A stretch of 64,000 nucleotides of DNA from Alloascoidea africana (taxonomy: Eukaryota; Ascomycota; Alloascoideomycetes; Alloascoideales; Alloascoideaceae), in assembly GCA_030581615.1 (NCBI GenBank), contig JAKTTT010000001.1, forward strand, positions 124,001 to 188,000, written 5' to 3'. The position numbers were made by a program, and so were the translations under genes. Below, one piece after another: positions 54,201 through 63,642 of this stretch. How positions within the stretch are numbered: the stretch's first letter is position 1; each line of letters begins with the position of its first letter. A model generated the notes under the pieces. The model saw only the letters and a program-made list of their open reading frames with translations. It was not told where the DNA came from and made no database searches.

Positions 54201-55144
54201 ACGAGCTCGGCTTCCTTGGTGCTTATCAGCTTTCCCTTATCATCATAAATATCATACGCAGCCACAGTGGGCATTTCTTCCCACTCGTCATCCGATTCAT
54301 CCTCTGTTTTCAAACCTGGGGACGAAACATCAGTCTTTGAAGACTTTTCGTCAGGAGCATTAGACTTTGCCTTTGGAGCTGACTCTGATGCCAGATTGGT
54401 AGCAGAAGAAGCCTTGGTTTGCACTTCTTCTGACACATGGTTTGAAGCTAAAGTTTTGTCTGGTGTGGAAGACAGAGATTTGCGATCACCAGAATGGACC
54501 GAGGTGTTATCTAGAGATAGCCCAGAACGGATACCAGGAGAGAATGGGTTCGCTGAGTTCATGCTCAAGGTCGAGTATCTCTGAACATCCCTAGGGCTCA
54601 TGCTTGCGACACCTGAAATACCGAGACCGCCACTGCTGTTGTTTATTGAGCTGTCAGTATGATCTATCGACAAGGAGCTCTTGTTTTGCTGTTTTTGTCT
54701 CAGAGTAGATCCGATGCTGCTGACAGATCGATTGATTTGGGAATAATCGACGATTTCGGGGCTCTTCATTTCATCTCGTTTCTTGTGATATTCAAGACCC
54801 CCGATGATGCCTGTTTCTTGGGTTCTGCCACCTAATCGAAACTCTACAAACTCGGTGCCTCCGTTGTCACTACTATCACTATCATCATTGTCATTTTCAT
54901 TTGCGCTTTTCTTGAGGTCACTATGTGCGGAGCCATGATCTATCACAGCTGGCGTGGCGAATGTTTTGTTTGCCCATTTCAGATCTAGATTCGGAAGACT
55001 GGGAAGAGCGTGAGCCCCCATTGTCCTTGATCTATTTTGCCTCACGGACCTTGTATTTCTTCCAAGAGCAAGCCCGCCATCATGAGCAGAGTAATCCTGT
55101 GTGAATGGTTTGGCCTTGGAGCTACGCGTGGAGGGGGGACTCAT
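51266..55144 (-). CDS. MIL1: DUF726/TMCO4 lipase-like membrane protein (Mil1-like)
   Basis: 1292 aa. The conserved part starts near residue 370 (LTDDEKIAYVSLCKVAIVDMA). A glycine-rich pair of membrane segments lies at about 625-665 (GLATLGGGLILGLSGGLLAPV). An alpha/beta-hydrolase domain follows, with nucleophile motif GFSLGAR near residue 845 and the DUF726 signature EDVYIFGSPLV. The order matches S. cerevisiae Mil1 (YFL034W, 1073 aa), described as a putative lipase that interacts with the AP-1R Mu1 adaptor. N- and C-terminal regions are disordered and Ser-rich. The substrate is unknown. Start: MSPPSTRSSK, the only good ATG. The Mil1 name is by family and layout. Confidence 0.87.
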   Translation of the reverse strand: MSPPSTRSSKAKPFTQDYSAHDGGLALGRNTRSVRQNRSRTMGAHALPSLPNLDLKWANKTFATPAVIDHGSAHSDLKKSANENDNDDSDSSDNGGTEFVEFRLGGRTQETGIIGGLEYHKKRDEMKSPEIVDYSQINRSVSSIGSTLRQKQQNKSSLSIDHTDSSINNSSGGLGISGVASMSPRDVQRYSTLSMNSANPFSPGIRSGLSLDNTSVHSGDRKSLSSTPDKTLASNHVSEEVQTKASSATNLASESAPKAKSNAPDEKSSKTDVSSPGLKTEDESDDEWEEMPTVAAYDIYDDKGKLISTKEAELVQTNSSTTRAAAHGYTRVAAGEEENKLVTKVDQDTEFLFDGSRRRVNNESSNDDDDEETNHSELPNPLSQLQATKEMLTDDEKIAYVSLCKVAIVDMATDLAKLKGSNRISKKLSRAFSSMAMWNQEVMFRLYAHMGLNPEEQQMIEKLSSHGIEPEDLSRYLIKIKHIKNPLHEEESNTQEEKENDIKEDFQTTKASTEEADEEDENDDDIILSDVVKAEDFAYRKEIDLDVRWTVLCDLFLVLLADSMYDSRSRSLLFKVGGHLGVPGLEVAQFERRVTDAMELESGTEQRWNPEDHLERRRKKALKKKYMYVGLATLGGGLILGLSGGLLAPVIGLGLAAGLGTVGIGGTSAFLTGAGGAAIVTTTSALIGAEIGAKGMNKRMGSVHTFEFRPLHNNMRVNLILTVTGWMSGKADDVRLPFSTVDPVMGDLYSLLWEPEMLQSMGQTINILATEVLTQSVQQVLGQTILTILMSSIQLPMALSKLGYLLDNPWNVSLDRAWSAGLVLADTIISRNLGVRPITLIGFSLGARVVYSCLVELAKKGEFGLIEDVYIFGSPLVVKQDQYAMARSVVSGRFVNGYSKKDWILGYLFRATSGGIARVAGLSPVENIHGIENFDCSEHVSGHMQYRKAMPAILKELGWQVLSEDFGEIEDPDPDDHEQRQRELIVEFDEARKQMEAEIEEKSKAGKKKSLWDWMKRPKKKEWWEMYQRDDGNAKNSSPENEGESSSQQQNAKDRDTTKDEEDNTLFDVHALMKEVQTLQENGELTPNKLRPRSASMTTPNHQNLGSKLHLQEDEDNFWEDDSSSKNQSDASSGKKEKAQDQIRMEFESSFDTYANPSKKDSLSAPSSRDASSPVSRDSEVTPGISRPQRLASRSTISGSQPNANDSLNNLPGPFASKPLTRPASMVSFPESSKHGSSRIQGRNYTQQSSWQYSNTPSPLSPLNSTSGNSNSVSSMFAPNSTPFNSQHYQQH

Positions 55145-55624
55145 TGCATGTTTCCCTTATGGAAAGGACGGGGAGAGGAATTGATATTATTGGGGTTAGC
55201 TTAGCTGACACTAACCGCCAGCTGCAAACGGTATATAAGCCACTACGTATGCTAAAAGATTCTGACCGCGGACCTTGCTTAGTCCAGCGTGCCTGGCCAG
55301 AGCTATTCGCCAATATTGGGTCTCGAGACCAGCCATAACGGCACGTTCCACCGCTCCGTCGCCTGAGTCCATTCCTAAACATTCTATTCCTCGACCGATC
55401 GCCACAATGTGCAACTTTCAGACAAAAGAGCTGGACCCACAAATACAAATGCGCCGGAACTTTCTGGTTGCACTTCCGGAACAATTATTGTTAAGTGATT
55501 GCCATATTCGGAAACCAGTCACAGATCAGCGCTACCGGCGTAAATGTGAGCACGGCAGGTTGAATATCTAAACCAAACTTCCAGAAGGTGAACCAAACCT
55601 ACATTACCAAGTATACCAGGAAAA
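55145..55624. promoter_or_regulatory. Divergent MIL1/RPL22 promoter
   Basis: 480 bases. Two overlapping antiparallel frames (about 55105-55571) are open by chance. No Rap1-like or AACCCTAA-type ribosomal-gene element is evident, unlike several other promoters in the window. Confidence 0.5.
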
Positions 55625-56145
55625 ATGGCTCCAATTGTATGTGATGCTTTGCTGTTTTCGAGGATCTGTTTGGGCAGTAGGCTAACATAAAGGTTTTGAC
55701 AATTCACAGAAGACTTCCAAGAAGGCTAAGATCTCCAACAAGGTAAGTTTTCAATTATTTTTGATTGTCTAAATATTCAGTGAAAGCTAACTCGATCTTT
55801 AAGTACGTCATTGACGTTTCCAAAGCCTCTAGCAATGGCATCTTTGACACATCTGCCTACACGAAATACTTGATTGAGCACATCAAGGTTGACGGACATG
55901 TTGGTAATCTCGGAAATGCCATCTCTGTCACTGAGGATGGTGACAAGGTCATTATTCTTTCCTCCACCAAATTCTCCGGAAAATACTTGAAGTACTTGAC
56001 CAAGAGATACTTGAAGAAGAACCAGCTGAGAGACTGGCTGCGTGTTGTTTCCGTCAAGAAGGGTTCTTACGAGCTGAAGTTCTTCAACGTTACCGCTGAT
56101 GACGAAGACGAGGATGATGATGACGAGGAGGATGACGAGGAGTAA
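55625..56145 (+). CDS. RPL22: Cytosolic large-subunit ribosomal protein eL22, two introns
   Basis: Non-essential 60S protein near the exit tunnel. Model: join(55625..55636, 55710..55742, 55804..56145), 128 aa. Exon 1 is only MAPI; exon 2 is [11 protein letters not shown]; exon 3 starts [15 protein letters not shown]. It matches eL22 throughout ([37 protein letters not shown]) and ends in the family's acidic tail. The C-terminal part (LRDWLRVV) is closer to the animal protein than S. cerevisiae is. CTG codons at 56026 and 56038 fall on conserved Leu. In S. cerevisiae Rpl22 binds its own intron to limit splicing; whether this holds here is unknown. Confidence 0.93.
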
Positions 56146-56444
56146 ATGTTTACCGTTGTGTTATGAATTTCACTACTCGACATTAATTCTCAAACAATAA
56201 AAAAAAGAGCATTCTGCACCTTGAATACAGATTAATTTGTACTATACTTGCTTGTGAAAATACAAGTCTGCTTCAACTGTGTGCGACTGGTAAATCGGAA
56301 GATTGATATACTTTTTAGTTGATTAGAGATCATGGTAAATCCTACTCATTTTCATGCTTACACATCTATGTTGTGCTCTTTTTACTATTTACAGTAATTT
56401 TCCAGTATTTTGAGCAAAGACTCGTTTCATCCAAGTCCAAGACA

Positions 56445-57255
56445 TCACAATCTTCGGACACGAGGAGCACGAACACCACCAATCTTTAGCTTTGTATCGT
56501 CGCCAATTTTCGAAACATGGGATTTTACTCCTATTCCAGGGACTCCTGTCAATGCATCCAAAAATGCTTTCCGTCCTTTGCCAAACCCACGTAGAACAAT
56601 CTCCAAATCTTTATCCACATAGTTTTTCTCCTTCATTAGGTCAAACATCCGTTGAGAAACTTGAGTTGCTGCTTCAAACTCGCCTCGAGCCGATTTTTTA
56701 AATCCAACATGGCCTGCACTTAATGATATAAGCACACGTTGTGGTAGATTCAAATAGTAGAGCACTTTTTCACGAAAGTCGAGTTTGGGATTGGCCTCTT
56801 CAAAGTTTGGGATCTCTTCCATGGCAGTCAGCGTCAAATGGGTATTATTCGATGTGAATTTAGCATGTAGAATGTATTTAACCGTTTCCGCTGGTAAAGG
56901 CTTGACTATTCCACTTTTGGTTCTCTTTCCTTCTGAAGCACCAGTACCAGCTCGCTTCGATGATGATGGTGTTGTGAAGGCAAAAGCCCCAGCATCGGAA
57001 AATTTGGCAGAGTTGCTGCTCAACAGCTCAGAAAACGTCGGCTTTGACTGTTTCTTTTCTTCTTGCTTTGCGATTCGAGTGTATGAAAGTCTTAGACGCT
57101 CTATATTTATTGATTCCTCGACGATTAGTTAAAATGGTCACTTTTTTCAAAGTTATAGTTACAACTTGCTTACCTCCAGTAGAAAATGCTCTAATGCTGC
57201 CGTACCCTGATCGGCCCAATCTAGTTAGGGAGCGATTGGTAGTGTTACCGATCAT
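56445..57255 (-). CDS. MRPS18: Mitochondrial small-subunit ribosomal protein uS11m, one intron
   Basis: Model: complement join(56445..57100, 57174..57255), 245 aa. Exon 1 is a basic, Arg- and Ser-rich presequence (MIGNTTNRSLTRLGRSGYGS). Donor GTAAGC and acceptor TATAG keep the frame into EEKKQSKPTFSELLSSNSAKF. The S11 fold follows: KYILHAKFTSNNTHLTLTA, SAGHVGFKKSARGEFEAATQ and the C-terminal RGFGKGRKAFLDALTG with a basic end RAPRVRRL. An in-frame TTG upstream of the chosen ATG was ignored. Confidence 0.9.
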
Positions 57256-57339
57256 GTTTTGTATGTTGAACAAGGCACTTTGCTTTTTGTTAGTGAAGAT
57301 TGGATTACAAAAAAGTCTGGAGGTGTGTCCGGGTAACTA

Positions 57340-58000
57340 TTTATTGTACATCCTCTTAGCCACCGCCGAATCTGACGTGAATGATATAGTCAATTCGAGA
57401 TGAATCCCTGTTTGATAAAAGAAATAGTGTGATTTCTTGTTGCAATACTCTTTTCCATTATCGCTTCGAACGGCAGTGATTCTCACCACAAAACCTCCAT
57501 GACCTGTAAATTTGCGATCAGTTTAACAAAATGAATACTGTCAGAAGCCTGGGCTTTGGTTCGCAATCGCACTATCTTGTAGAAGTTGGAATAATCATCG
57601 ACTATTTTAAGAAAATACTTGCATCCTGTCATAGAGGACACTGGAAAAAGATCTAGAGACCTTGATGAAGGGGCGTTCCAGTGGCGACCATGTTTTTCGA
57701 TCGGCTTTCTTTCTATAGTGCTTGATCGTTTTACCAATCATCTCACGCATTATACATGGACAATTGTTTAACGTAGCTCAATTAATACCAGTTGGTCATA
57801 ATTTAAGAGGCATATTTGGATGGGTAGCTTAGTCGATTATGCCACAGAATCTATGAGCCCTCGACGGTGGCTGTCAAAAGCCGTCCGTTTTTCATCTATA
57901 AATCTTTAGAGAACACCATCTCCATTTGAAAGACTATACACCGATAGTTCTCTCCCAATGACTTCGGGTACTGGGTAAAAGTATTTTCTAGCAATTGTTG
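57340..58000 (-). mobile_element. Ty1/copia retrotransposon fossil (pre-integrase and integrase part)
   Basis: A degraded, clearly broken copy with several breaks (of the order of five or more). Parts of the GAG-pre-integrase and integrase regions of a copia-type pol gene can be recognised on the minus strand. Reverse transcriptase, RNase H and long terminal repeats were not recognised. The state of decay suggests an old insertion. It may extend towards 58560, but I could not support that. Confidence 0.6.
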
Positions 58001-59115
58001 AAGATCATTCTCACCTTTTTAAAATCGTGGGATTGCAAACCGAAGGTCAAGCTGCTGACGCTATCATTCATTTTATTAAGCCAGCTGAGCACAAATTCGC
58101 AGGCTTTCTTGACAGCAATATCCATGTTGTATTGTAAAAATCGAGTCAGGGGAGTTGTCTACGAGTAGCAAATTCCTTTAGTTTTAAACCATCCACAAAA
58201 GGTACAAGGCCAAGGAATTTGAGCTACGGCTTTAACCGGAAAAGAATTGATATTTCTAGGCAATTACATCTCTCCATTATTTGTTTTCCTATACATCTTG
58301 GATACTACTGTGAAGAGTGCCTGCTAAGTTCTTGGAACGGTGCATAGCATATACTTTTACAGCTGTCTACCAGAAACTTGAAGAACTCAGTTGACCGAGA
58401 TAAGGTATGGGTGATCTGATGACAGGTCTGGTTTAACGGCAACTCGAAAGTTGTTTGAATTGTTAGCTGACGGTGCCCAAAGAAACCAGAATGTATTTGC
58501 AACTGGTTTTTGCTCTTACAAATATTCGTTCTCGATCCAGCAGACATATCACAAGGAGACTTGTGGGTGCTTACCCAGCAAGCAAATGGATCCTGAAAAA
58601 CGATAGGTACCTGGTGCTATCTAAGAAGCTGGAATTCTTTCCTTGTAACAGAGAGAGATTTTGCTACAAATATGGAATAAGAGCAGTAAACGAGGATGAA
58701 GAGAGAGGAGGAACAAAAAGAAAAGGTTGAAAAGGAGAGCAAAAGTAGAGAAAGGATGGATGGCGTAACATAAAAGTCAGTTTATTTAACCAAATCAAGA
58801 GCAAAGTCAACAATATGAGTAACAAAGAGATCTGGTTTTGTAGTTGTGGCAACTCAGAAGGAAAGGAGAGAAAAAATGAAAAGAAACTAAACTCTTTAAA
58901 TCGAAATTACAAATTGTTGTTATTTCATGTCAATTACAATTAGAAATTTTACTTTTTGAATATATTGGAAACCTCAAATTGTCACACAAACCCCACGAGA
59001 GGCAGTATTTAACAACAAGTTCCTCCTATTTCTGATCCAAAAAAAAGCAAATATTGAAGTCAACAACATCATAATCATAAAACAGTATCATAATCATTCA
59101 TCAACCATCGTACAC
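58001..59115. other. Intergenic: possible fossil continuation and MDH 3' flank
   Basis: Short frames only. The first 500 bases may belong to the copia fossil; the rest (58740-59115) is AT-rich and looks like the 3' flank of the malate dehydrogenase gene. Confidence 0.4.
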
Positions 59116-60135
59116 TTATTTTGCAGCATCAAGAATGAAAGCGCTACCTTTGTTTATATTTCCCTTTAATTGATCAATGGCGACATCCACCAACTTTTGT
59201 TCATTTTCATTAATTTTGTCAAGAATATCGGATTTGATTTCTTCAATTCCATCTTTGCCCAATGATACTGGTAGTGATAGAAAATCAAGTCCGTATTTGG
59301 TACTTACTGATTCACCACCTTTGTTACCTGGCAAGTAAACATATGAATTTGCCACTACTGGTGTTTCATTTTCGGAATCAAATGCAGCTTTTAGGATTGA
59401 TTCTGCAAATCTGAATCCAGCGTATGCCATTGATAACGTAGCTGAACCTCCTCCATTTTTGGCCTTGACCACTTCGTCACCACCAAATTGGACGTGTGTA
59501 ACCAGATCTTGAAGTTCACCTTTTTCTTCCAATTTGGCATAGGTTTCAGGGTCGGCAAGTGAAAATAGTGGAACGATTGTTTCGCCTGAATGTCCACCGA
59601 TGACATCAACATGGACATTTGCCGGGTTTGGAGCCTCTGGGTTAATAATCTTGGACAAGAACGTTTCTGCTCGAACAATGTCCAGAGTGGTAACACCAAA
59701 CAGTTTTTTAGGATTGAATACACCTGCGTTTGTCAATACTTCTTTTGCAATGGGGACAGTGGAATTAACAGGATTTGAAATGATGAGAATAAAAGCATTT
59801 GGTGCATGTTCTGCAGTTGCTTGAATCAAATCCCTTACTATTCCCGCGTTAATTTTGAAAAGATCATCTCTAGTCATTCCGGGCTTTCTAGGGATACCCG
59901 CGGGGATGACTATGAGATCAGCATTGGAGAAAGCATTTTTGATGCCATTCTCCTGTGAAGGGAGATATCCCTTGACAATGGCTTTTGTTGAGATGTGGCT
60001 TAGATCGGTTGCAACTCCAGGGGCATTGACAACATCGTAAAGAGCCAACTCAGTAACGTATGGAGATTCTTTGAAAAGGAGAGAAAGAGGCTGTCCAATG
60101 CCTCCTGCAGCGCCAGCAACAACTACTTTAACCAT
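59116..60135 (-). CDS. Malate dehydrogenase, cytosolic-type
   Basis: NAD-dependent oxidation of malate to oxaloacetate. 339 aa, intronless. It starts [20 protein letters not shown], the NAD-binding glycine motif, with no targeting leader. Substrate and catalytic residues are intact: [13 protein letters not shown] (mobile loop Arg), TTLDIVRA and [11 protein letters not shown] (catalytic Asp and His). The N-terminus resembles peroxisomal Mdh3 of S. cerevisiae, but the C-terminus is ILDAAK with no SKL-type signal. No donor before the stop would allow an alternative peroxisomal end, so a cytosolic form is the simplest reading. It could still be mitochondrial if an unseen upstream exon exists. Confidence 0.93.
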   Translation of the reverse strand: MVKVVVAGAAGGIGQPLSLLFKESPYVTELALYDVVNAPGVATDLSHISTKAIVKGYLPSQENGIKNAFSNADLIVIPAGIPRKPGMTRDDLFKINAGIVRDLIQATAEHAPNAFILIISNPVNSTVPIAKEVLTNAGVFNPKKLFGVTTLDIVRAETFLSKIINPEAPNPANVHVDVIGGHSGETIVPLFSLADPETYAKLEEKGELQDLVTHVQFGGDEVVKAKNGGGSATLSMAYAGFRFAESILKAAFDSENETPVVANSYVYLPGNKGGESVSTKYGLDFLSLPVSLGKDGIEEIKSDILDKINENEQKLVDVAIDQLKGNINKGSAFILDAAK

Positions 60136-61479
60136 TGAATAATTGATAGATAGTATAAGGGGGTTTTGAGAAAAGGTAATAAAATGGACATGGAAAAAGG
60201 AGGAGCGAATCCCATTTTATATACTCTTTTTCTTTTCCCTGACAATTATTATTATTTGGGTGTCCATCCCATCCTCCGAGATTTGAGAAAATGTCGAAAG
60301 CATGCGGTTTGCTGGGAAGTGACACCTAATCGCGTAAATAACAGCGTTGTATTGGATACAGGGTCATCAAATATTTTTCAGCCATGGGTTTGTGTAAAGT
60401 AGATGATCAAAACAAGCTCTAGGACAGAAGGAAGTCTCCAAGAAATAAAAAAGCAATGTTGCCAACCACGGAATTGTTTAGCCATTTTAGTTTGTTTATA
60501 TTTTTGTGGTGTCTATTTTTTTTTTTTTTTCTGGCTAGGAAACGTGGATATAAAATATACTCGCAGATCTCTGAGATTTAACCACAAATGGGATATTCGT
60601 TATCATCGGTATGTATGGGATGTGGGAAACAGGCTTTGAAATTGGAGGGGATTGCAATCTCTATCCTATACAATTTGCCGAGGATCTTCATTGTTTTTTG
60701 TTTTTTGGGAGGCGGACTGGATTGGATTGGACTGGACTGTCATTGCCATCGTCATCATCATCATGTTTGTTTTCTGATTTTTGATTTTTGATTTTTGATC
60801 TTGATCTTCGTCTTGGCTCTCGCAAATTTCAAAACCAGACATCTTTATCTCTATTTACATGCATCGCGTAAATCCACTTGAGTTTACAATCTTCTGCCAC
60901 CACTATATTCTAAACACACACACACACACACATAAATGATGGAAATTTCTTTTTTTGCCCTGTTCTGTTCTGCCGCGTTGATTTTTAATAGAATATTTTC
61001 GTAAACTTTATACATAGCGGGATCTCCCATTTTGAGACTCTGCCGAAGCAAACTTACTGATTGCTATAATAGATATGAAACTACGCTGAGATTGTCCATA
61101 TGTATGTACCAATTCCATCAAACGGTTATGATTATAAATCAGAGATGATGCTCCTCCTCCTCCTCCTCCTCAGCTACACAATACAAGTATAATCCATATC
61201 ATTGATTTTACATTGTAATCGAGGATGATCCTTAGTCGTGTGATGGATGGTTCAGATTTGTTGCATTTTGAGTTCTCTATATAATGCTATAAGTGACACA
61301 TGAAAATTTATTACCTTCCTATACATTGGGAGTTAATAAAAAAGCAAAGCTTTGCCAACACCAACAACAAATGGGCAATTTTTGGTTTTGGTTCATTTTT
61401 TTGAGGTCCAGTGCATAATATAGATGGTATATAAAAGAGGTAGGAGGGAGGGGGGATATAATGAGATTTGGGGGTTGAT
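60136..61479. other. MDH upstream region and RIP1 3' flank
   Basis: 1.3 kb with no supported gene. Holds a T run near 60519-60530, TTGATTTT repeats near 60778-60800, a (CA)n run at about 60917-60932 and a (CTC)n run at about 61151-61172. Small open frames at 60166-60791 (+) are chance. Confidence 0.55.
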
Positions 61480-62243
61480 TTAACCAACGACTAACGTATC
61501 ATCATTGAACTGATATTCGGGAACTTCCAAGTTCAAAGGAGCAGGGCCTCTTCTAATTCTACCGGAGATATCATAATGGGAACCATGACAAGGGCAGAAC
61601 CAACCACCGAAATCACCGGCTTCACCAATGGGGACACAACCAAGATGTGTACAAATTCCCAACATGACCAACCATTCGGGGTTTTTAACTCTATCGGAAT
61701 CCGCCTGGGGGTCTCTCAAGCCTGAAATGTCGACGGAGTTGGCCTCTTCAATTTCCTCGGCGGTTCTATGACGGATGAAAACTGGTTTTCCTTGCCATTT
61801 GACAATAACGTTTTTACCCTCGGGGATTGCACCAAGTTCAACCTCAACTTTTGCAAGAGCCAAAACATCAGCAGCAGCAGACATGGAGGAAAGAAAGTTG
61901 TGGACTGAGGCTTTTGCTCCAGCAGCTGACAAAAGACCTAGAGATCCAATGGCAAAATAGGCAATGTTTCTGGTACTGTCAGAGTTTCGATCTTGCTTGA
62001 CATATTTTGAAAAGTCGGGCAGTTGATAGGTTGATTTGGCAGCAGGTGTTGAGGCCGAGATTCCTCTTGACTGGAGAACTACAAAACAGAAAAGAGTCAA
62101 AAGTGTTAGTCTAGATTTTAAATCGTCCGGTTGCAACATATAAGTCAATAATAAGCCTTACCTTGACTGCTAACAGCTTTGGAAAGAGTAGAGGGTTTGA
62201 CCGCTTTCAGTCCTCTTAGTGTGTTTCTCGCAACAGCCGACAT
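61480..62243 (-). CDS. RIP1: Rieske iron-sulfur subunit of the cytochrome bc1 complex, one intron
   Basis: Carries the 2Fe-2S centre that passes electrons from ubiquinol to cytochrome c1. Model: complement join(61480..62078, 62162..62243), 226 aa; donor GTAAGG, branch region ACTAACAC, phases agree. Exon 1 is the presequence (MSAVARNTLRGLKAVK). A membrane anchor follows near residue 75 (YFAIGSLGLLSAAGAKASV), then the hinge (LALAKVEVEL). The cluster motifs CTHLGC and CPCHGSHYD are complete. It ends in YQFNDDTLVVG, as in the family. Confidence 0.95.
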
Positions 62244-62540
62244 TAGACACGCTTTCTTGTGTAAACAAAAGATATTGAGTTTTGTTTGAAGCTGTGTGGT
62301 ACAGACAGACAAAAGGAAAAGAAGGAAGGAAGAGAGAGGAAAAGAGGAAGAGGTTAAAAAGTTTAGCACCTTACTGAGTGGTGAAGAGTGTGTGAAAACG
62401 GATGGTTCTCATATCGATTACTGGTTTGGCTTTTTGCGTGCTGCCATTGGCCAGTTCGGCATGCACATGCCGTTGTGACAGTTGTGCCGGAGAAGAAGAA
62501 GAAAAAAAAAAGCACTTGGGTGGGTGAACGGGTGTTTTGA

Positions 62541-62563
62541 ATCTCTCTCTCTCTCTCTCTCTC
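62541..62563. repeat. (CT)n microsatellite between two Rap1-like sites
   Basis: About eleven CT units. GA/CT tracts next to Rap1-like sites can help keep promoters nucleosome-poor; this role is inferred. Confidence 0.75.
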
Positions 62564-62566
62564 AAG

Positions 62567-62580
62567 ACACCCGTACACCC
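62567..62580 (+). promoter_or_regulatory. Rap1-like site upstream of RIP1
   Basis: Exact ACACCCGTACACCC, about 325 bases upstream of the RIP1 ATG. A one-mismatch-type partner lies 32 bases away at 62522-62535 on the other strand. Confidence 0.55.
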
Positions 62581-62715
62581 ACACCACTCCGAGGTCACCG
62601 CAGAGGGTAACGATTTGGCGTCTGGCGGATCATCAGTGCCACGGATAAATAGGCGGTGCTGGGAAGGTATCCCTCCCAGTGCATACTACCACGCAATCGT
62701 AACTTAGCGTGATGA

Positions 62716-62753
62716 TGTTCATGTTCATGTTCATGTTCATGTTCATCATGTTC
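62716..62753. repeat. (GTTCAT)n hexanucleotide repeat
   Basis: About six units of GTTCAT in non-coding sequence, the same unit length as the coding repeats in neighbouring genes. Confidence 0.75.
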
Positions 62754-63642
62754 ATGATCACAGTTAGTTATAGATACGGATACAGAAACGAGGCAAAGAA
62801 TGGGCATTCCATTCTCTACTGGTTCTCTCTACACCAGGCAACAGCAGAGCGATCGCCACGCTTATAAATAAACGAACCAAAATATACGGCCGGTCGAATC
62901 TGGAGGCCGGGTGACCGCGGTTGATCCGGGCAGCGGCGGGTCCTGCGGGTCCTGCGGGCAGCCGCGCCTCCGCGTGCTGTGATTGGCTGGTTCCGGATGC
63001 GGCAGGTTTAGCCGGGCTTGCTGTGCTGGGCTGTGGAATGCCAGCTGCGGGCACCCGGACCGAGACCCGGACCGAGACCCCGGGTTGGGACCCCGGGTTG
63101 GTGCTACGACGGAACAAATACAAGAACAAAAATCTATTAGCTCTCTCTTTCTTTCTCTCCTAAATAATGTTATCAAAACAATGACAAGGCAACCAGTAAC
63201 TAACAAACTAAAAACAATCAAATACTTTAAACAAATCAATCATAAAACAACAATAGAAAATGTTATCAAGAAGCAAGATAAAAATAAAAATAAAGGCAAA
63301 AGCAAAAATATTAAATAATAATAATAATAATAGTTCATCATCACTATCGAATGGGGATAAAAATATACATCGAATGCTCACTTTAATCACTCGACCAAAA
63401 TTGTAACAATCTTGTTTCCATGTGGCTAAAGCGAGGCAGGGGGAGGCCAGGGAAAAACAAGTGAAAAGAATGATAAAAATAAAAAAATAAAAATAAAAAA
63501 ATTTGGCAAGTTTGGTCATCCCAAAAGCACTACACTAGGAACCACTAAAGCCCATTTTGGGGGGAATGGGGGCTTTATTCCGGTTATCTGTGTATGCCTT
63601 TTGGTTTTGAACAAAGTCAACAACAAAAGTAATAGTAATTCC

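Larger units (their letters stand above)
62244..63642. other. RIP1 upstream region with Rap1-like sites, microsatellites and a GC-rich patch
   Basis: Contains ACACCCGTTCACCC (62522-62535, minus) and ACACCCGTACACCC (62567-62580, plus), separated by a (CT)n run. A (GTTCAT)n run lies at about 62716-62753. A GC-rich patch at about 62890-63110 has short direct repeats (CGGGTCCTG, ACCGAGACCCGG, ACCCCGGGTTGG) and a CCAAT box (GATTGGCTGG, near 62980). AT-rich sequence with AATAAT repeats follows to 63340. No gene supported. Confidence 0.55.

Noticed and set aside
55105-55571. Open frames across the MIL1/RPL22 promoter
   Set aside because: They overlap the MIL1 start and the RPL22 leader, run antiparallel and show no similarity to any protein I know.
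58305-58547. 80-codon minus-strand ORF as part of the copia element
   Set aside because: No reverse-transcriptase or RNase H feature could be recognised, so the fossil was not extended over it.
59040-59130. Alternative splicing of MDH to a peroxisomal C-terminus, as in Yarrowia
   Set aside because: No GT donor precedes the TAA in the last codons, and no downstream exon ending in SKL was found.
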